NCBI RefSeq assembly: GCF_005930355.1
Contig: NZ_VDBO01000001.1
Span: 2,304,311-2,368,279, forward strand
Origin: Paenibacillus sinopodophylli
GTDB lineage: Bacteria > Bacillota > Bacilli > Paenibacillales > Paenibacillaceae
Reading direction: 5' to 3'
Length of the DNA stretch: 63,969 nucleotides
In this document: positions 60,793 through 63,969 of the stretch, piece after piece
Layout of the letters: every line of letters starts with the position of its first letter
Numbering within the stretch: position 1 is the first letter of the stretch
The notes under the pieces: model-generated
Databases searched by the model: none
The model's input: only the letters and a program-made list of their open reading frames with translations
What the model was told of the DNA's origin: nothing
Position numbers and translations under genes: made by a program

Positions 60793-61419
60793 TCACTCCA
60801 ATCTCGGAATCGTTAAGCTTCTCCCGGATAACAGCATTCGTGGATTGTCTATGCCGTTCGCTTCAGCGATGTGGCGCCAAGCCCCGGGATCCTCATACTC
60901 CTCCGCCGCAATGGACCATAACTGGTCGCCTTGCTTTACCGTTTTTTGTTTCGTGCGGTCGGCCGATTGACGCGGAATTTCTTGATATTGCTCCTTCATC
61001 GTCTGCGAGCTGAGCATGACAACTGTCAAAGAAGCCCGCACAGGCACGCCTGTTTCCAAAAACATCGTATATCGCTGTGAGATGCTCGTGATGACGCCTT
61101 TAAAATCAAGAGAGCCCCAAATAAATTTACAGGTCGGAGGTGTATGCAGATCCGAATCAACATCGAGAATGCCCACGATTTTGGAAGTATGGGTACGTAC
61201 GTCAATTCCCGCTTCATAGGTATCAAAAAACAAATTAAGCGTTAGAGTCGTCCGTTCACCGCTCGTGAACTGAGAGAGCGGGGTTTGCAGTCCGGCAACC
61301 TCCTGCTCTGAATATTGATTGCCAGAATCCATTTCGTACTCGGTCGGATTAAAGAGAACATCAACCTTCTCTGTTTCTTTTGACCGAAAAATCCAAAACT
61401 GTGCTTTGCTTAATGTCAT
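60793..61419 (-). CDS. LysM-containing tube-baseplate adaptor (Afp7/gp53-like)
   Basis: 208 residues. The N-terminal domain starts 'ALSKAQFWIFRSKE..VDVLFNPTEY'-like and includes 'SGERTTLTLNLFFDTYEAG', the CIS-tube/Afp7 signature. A C-terminal LysM follows ('VKQGDQLWSIAAEEYEDPGAWRHIAEANGI'). In CIS particles it joins the inner tube to the baseplate hub. The gene is five bases ahead of the hub gene. Confidence 0.9.
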   Translation of the reverse strand: MTLSKAQFWIFRSKETEKVDVLFNPTEYEMDSGNQYSEQEVAGLQTPLSQFTSGERTTLTLNLFFDTYEAGIDVRTHTSKIVGILDVDSDLHTPPTCKFIWGSLDFKGVITSISQRYTMFLETGVPVRASLTVVMLSSQTMKEQYQEIPRQSADRTKQKTVKQGDQLWSIAAEEYEDPGAWRHIAEANGIDNPRMLLSGRSLTIPRLE

Positions 61420-61452
61420 CTGCCATCCCCTTCTCTTAGGGCAACTCTAGTT

Positions 61453-63969
61453 TTAATAGCCGCGTCTTCGCTGCTCCAGCTTCATCTTGCGCTCTAGTGC
61501 TTTATATACTTGATCCGCTATCGCTTCAGGACGAAGCTGCGGTATTTTCATAATCATTTTTTGCAATTTCTCGGGATCGAGCTCGCGCGGAGCTTCTACC
61601 TTCACCTGACGCGGCGGCTCCTGCTGGATGGCTTGCGCTGGTTTATGATGAGCCAGTGCAGGCATCGAGCCTCGTTCTCGTGAAATGGTCATTCCTGCAC
61701 TTGTTCCTAAAGCACCGAAGCCATTACGGTTGCTTCCAACTGCCGCATAGCTAAGCCTCGCTTGCTCACTGCTAAGAATACTCTCGCCTGTACTGCTGCT
61801 GTTTCGAATTTCTTCACCAGCCTGCACAAGCGTTGTCAGCCCACGAAGCGCGGATTGACTGCGTGCGCCAACGGCTGATGCCGTGCTCGCACTTAGCGAT
61901 CGTTTCTGAAGTGTCTGCAGCATTTTGTTTCCCGTCTGCATCCCCTTGCTAGAGAACACGGCGGGCTTTGCTTGTCTATGAATCCGAGCAGCTATCTCTG
62001 CTTTCGATGCGTGAGGGCTGTCCTCACGGTTACGCTCTACTGCACGGTATAGCAGCGTTTCGCTACCTTCATTCTTTTTAATAGAAGGGTCTATTTGTCC
62101 TTTCTCATGGACACTTAAAGCTGGAAACGTACGCAGGGCAGCCGATGCTTTCACCGCTGCTGCAGGAGCTACCTTACTTGATGCTGCAGAAGAGCTTACA
62201 CGTTGCCGAGCAGCGTGCGGCATACCTGGCAATCCTGTATTGCCGCGTATGAAGCGCTGAATCAGCTTTACTGAGAAAGAAGAGTTGGCTCGGCTTCTGC
62301 TTACCAAAGTTGCTCTAGCCATCTTAACTTGCGATGAAGTTATTTGATCTGTTCTTATACCTTCTCGAGGCTCATCGCCTGCTGTTTCGGGAACTGCTCT
62401 CAAAGTAAGCTGCTCCGGTGTATGCGCTGTTCGCGGAGCAGTCGTTTGCGCAGCATCGTTCTGCACGAAAGAAGCTTGATGGGATACGCTTCGCTGAATT
62501 AGGCCTGCATATGTGCTCCGAATAGACGGAACACTCTTCTGCTGCGATTTCTCAATATCATCTAACTGAAGCTTCCGCTTCGCTATAAGCGTTGCTCGGA
62601 CAACGTCACTGCTTGATGCTGATTGATTTCGATTATTTAATGGCGATAATGAGCGTCTGCTTGGAAGCTCGCCTATAATCGAGAAGTCATTATTTGTAGG
62701 CAGCTGCTTCTGCACATTTTCTTGTTGCTTGTGCGTAAGCCTTGCATAACTTCGCAGCAGCTTAGGGTTACCACTGGCAATCCGTGCAAGCAATCGTCCC
62801 TGAACGATGCGCTGCTCACTTGCTTCCTGAGTTATCTGTACTTCGCGCTGGACGTCTGCGGAATTGTTGTTAACCTTCATCATTCTGGTCGTTGTATCCG
62901 AAAACGAATCAGCAGCTTTAGCGGTTGGACCTGAATGGCTGTTGAACTGCTCATTCTCTATTCCAGAAGCCGCAGCGTTCTTTGCTTTTCTATGGACAAT
63001 CGCTTTCAGGCTGCGCGATGAAGCGTCCGCATCCTGCGCGAGCCTCTTCGCTGCCACCGGCAGCTGTTGATTGTTCTGCTCTGTAGAACGATTCAAGCCT
63101 GTGTTGGTTTGCCATTTGAACTGCAGCATTCCCGGTTCAGCCGACTGCATAAGCAGCCGCTCCTCGAACCGCCGCAAAATCAAGGACAGCGGATTTGTAC
63201 TCCTATTTCGATTGTCGAGCTCTGATGTCTTAAACCATCCGCTCACAGTAGCTTTCGGTAGTCCATTAGCAGCAGCCTTGCGTTGTATGCTCGGCGCTCC
63301 ATCATGAACGGCCACATTCGAAAATAAAATCTTCCCAGGTGCTTTATCGCCAGGCGGTTGATGAGACAAAATACGGCGAGATGCTATGTCGACAGGCGAT
63401 TTAAGAGAAAAGGTGCTGGGTTCTAACGCCGCTTCCTTTGATGACTGCGAATGAGTCCTAACAGATTCGTTCGGCCTTGCTTTATGTGAATGATCGCTGG
63501 CATGGGATTGCTCCGCCTGCATGCGTTGTGTTCGATGAATGAATCGCTTAGCTGAGATCGCTAAGCTGTTTGAATTTGATTTCGCCTCCGCTTGTGCGGT
63601 TAATGACTGCGGCTTGCGCTGCAATGTTAGCGGCTGCGGCCTTTCACGATTGTAATCAGCCACCGTTCCTCTAATCATCCAATTGTTCGCTTGACGTGCT
63701 ATTGTCGTCTCAAACGCCTTGCTGGCTGAGCGGGGAACGCTTGTCCCTGCCGAAGAAGCTCGCGGCTCCGCCCTTATACCCTCACTTCGCTTAACTTCGG
63801 CTCCCGCTTCCGTTTGCTGATCTTCTGCTTGTATGCGATTCATACGGTGTTCTAGTCTTTGCTGCCGATTTCTGCTTACTTGTTTTACATCGCTCTCCGC
63901 TTCCTGCCTCACCGCTTCGGCCCGCTTCGCCGCCTCGCGCTGCTCCAAACCCGCAGTCGCCTCGCTTCT
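61453..63969 (-). CDS. Disordered, IQR/IHR-motif-rich eCIS-associated protein (5' end missing)
   Basis: At least 838 residues; the frame stays open to the window edge (a TTG at 63948 is only one possible start). It is Ser/Arg/Gln/Ala-rich, with no predicted globular domain for most of its length. Motifs of the form hydrophobic-Q/H-R-basic recur about every 40-90 residues: LQRKP, IHRTQ, IQRKA, VHRKA, LIQRS, LIQRF, IHRQA. The last 45 residues are ordered ('LQKMIMKIPQLRPEAIADQVYKALERKMKLEQRRRGY' in two halves) and look like a docking helix. Its place before the LysM adaptor gene makes it part of the eCIS. It might be a cargo, a lumen or plug protein, or a tape-measure-like component. Confidence 0.7.
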   Translation of the reverse strand, partial: RSEATAGLEQREAAKRAEAVRQEAESDVKQVSRNRQQRLEHRMNRIQAEDQQTEAGAEVKRSEGIRAEPRASSAGTSVPRSASKAFETTIARQANNWMIRGTVADYNRERPQPLTLQRKPQSLTAQAEAKSNSNSLAISAKRFIHRTQRMQAEQSHASDHSHKARPNESVRTHSQSSKEAALEPSTFSLKSPVDIASRRILSHQPPGDKAPGKILFSNVAVHDGAPSIQRKAAANGLPKATVSGWFKTSELDNRNRSTNPLSLILRRFEERLLMQSAEPGMLQFKWQTNTGLNRSTEQNNQQLPVAAKRLAQDADASSRSLKAIVHRKAKNAAASGIENEQFNSHSGPTAKAADSFSDTTTRMMKVNNNSADVQREVQITQEASEQRIVQGRLLARIASGNPKLLRSYARLTHKQQENVQKQLPTNNDFSIIGELPSRRSLSPLNNRNQSASSSDVVRATLIAKRKLQLDDIEKSQQKSVPSIRSTYAGLIQRSVSHQASFVQNDAAQTTAPRTAHTPEQLTLRAVPETAGDEPREGIRTDQITSSQVKMARATLVSRSRANSSFSVKLIQRFIRGNTGLPGMPHAARQRVSSSAASSKVAPAAAVKASAALRTFPALSVHEKGQIDPSIKKNEGSETLLYRAVERNREDSPHASKAEIAARIHRQAKPAVFSSKGMQTGNKMLQTLQKRSLSASTASAVGARSQSALRGLTTLVQAGEEIRNSSSTGESILSSEQARLSYAAVGSNRNGFGALGTSAGMTISRERGSMPALAHHKPAQAIQQEPPRQVKVEAPRELDPEKLQKMIMKIPQLRPEAIADQVYKALERKMKLEQRRRGY

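Larger units (their letters stand above)
49284..63969 (-). other. Extracellular contractile injection system locus, baseplate half (continues past right edge)
   Basis: Nine adjacent minus-strand genes with gaps of at most about 60 bp. In transcription order they encode a disordered protein, LysM adaptor, gp27-like hub, gp5-like spike, gp25, two baseplate-J proteins, gpI-like tail protein and a conserved terminal protein. This order matches eCIS loci (Afp7-Afp12-like). No integrase, terminase, portal or lysis gene is present. Tube, sheath, AAA+ ATPase, cap and tape measure are absent from the window. Confidence 0.85.

Noticed and set aside
49284..63969. Prophage
   Set aside because: Only baseplate and tail-spike genes occur, with eCIS-specific proteins; no integrase, capsid, terminase, portal or lysis genes, and no attachment-site repeats were seen.

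Overview
The window looks like a chromosomal segment of a spore-forming, Gram-positive Paenibacillaceae bacterium, most likely Paenibacillus. The evidence is spore-coat genes (CotF, CotB and CotH types), secreted enzymes anchored by SLH domains, a Phe T-box leader in front of pheS, a YesM/YesN-type two-component system beside a sugar ABC transporter, strong AGGAGG ribosome binding sites and frequent TTG/GTG starts. There are no rRNA or tRNA genes, CRISPR arrays or transposases.

Layout. 1-4.5 kb: truncated secreted beta-propeller protein, TetR regulator with a small membrane protein, two-domain VOC protein and pyrF. 4.8-7.5 kb: SLH-anchored metallophosphatase. 7.6-11.4 kb: spore-coat cluster ending in a divergent CotB-like/CotH pair. 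11.4-17.3 kb (all minus): mutS2, a DUF350 membrane protein, a 26-residue membrane peptide, a zinc-ribbon protein, an MFS transporter and cysK. 17.4-18.4 kb: small holin-like membrane protein and a CuA-type cupredoxin lipoprotein. 18.6-30.1 kb: glycan-use locus with a CUT1 ABC transporter lacking its ATPase, a divergent sensor kinase and AraC-type response regulator, and a giant SLH-anchored GH3 protein behind a cre-like site. 30.2-38.8 kb: SDR oxidoreductase, a ZapA domain fused to about 1,090 residues of coiled coil, and pheT-pheS under a Phe T-box.

38.8-49.2 kb is the most unusual accessory region. A minus-strand operon encodes a propeller/HAMP protein with a degenerate class III cyclase domain, a GNAT acetyltransferase, and a 12-TM transporter-like/HEAT/cyclic-nucleotide-binding fusion whose phosphate-binding cassette is also degenerate. 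Divergent to it are a DUF4280 PAAR-like tip protein and a membrane-anchored MORN-repeat protein. A P-loop kinase-like protein and an SGNH hydrolase follow.

49.3-64.0 kb is a tightly packed minus-strand operon for the baseplate half of an extracellular contractile injection system (eCIS; Afp/PVC/MAC-like). In transcription order it encodes a disordered, IQR/IHR-rich protein (5' end outside the window), a LysM tube-baseplate adaptor, a gp27-like hub, a gp5/VgrG-like spike, a gp25 wedge, two baseplate-J proteins, a gpI-like tail protein fused to a beta-propeller, and a terminal conserved eCIS protein, followed by a terminator. Tube, sheath, AAA+ ATPase and cap genes are not seen and would lie beyond the right edge. 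The DUF4280 protein about 4 kb away is the likely spike tip. That the degenerate cyclase / nucleotide-binding operon is connected with the eCIS is an inference from proximity and is the main hypothesis to test.
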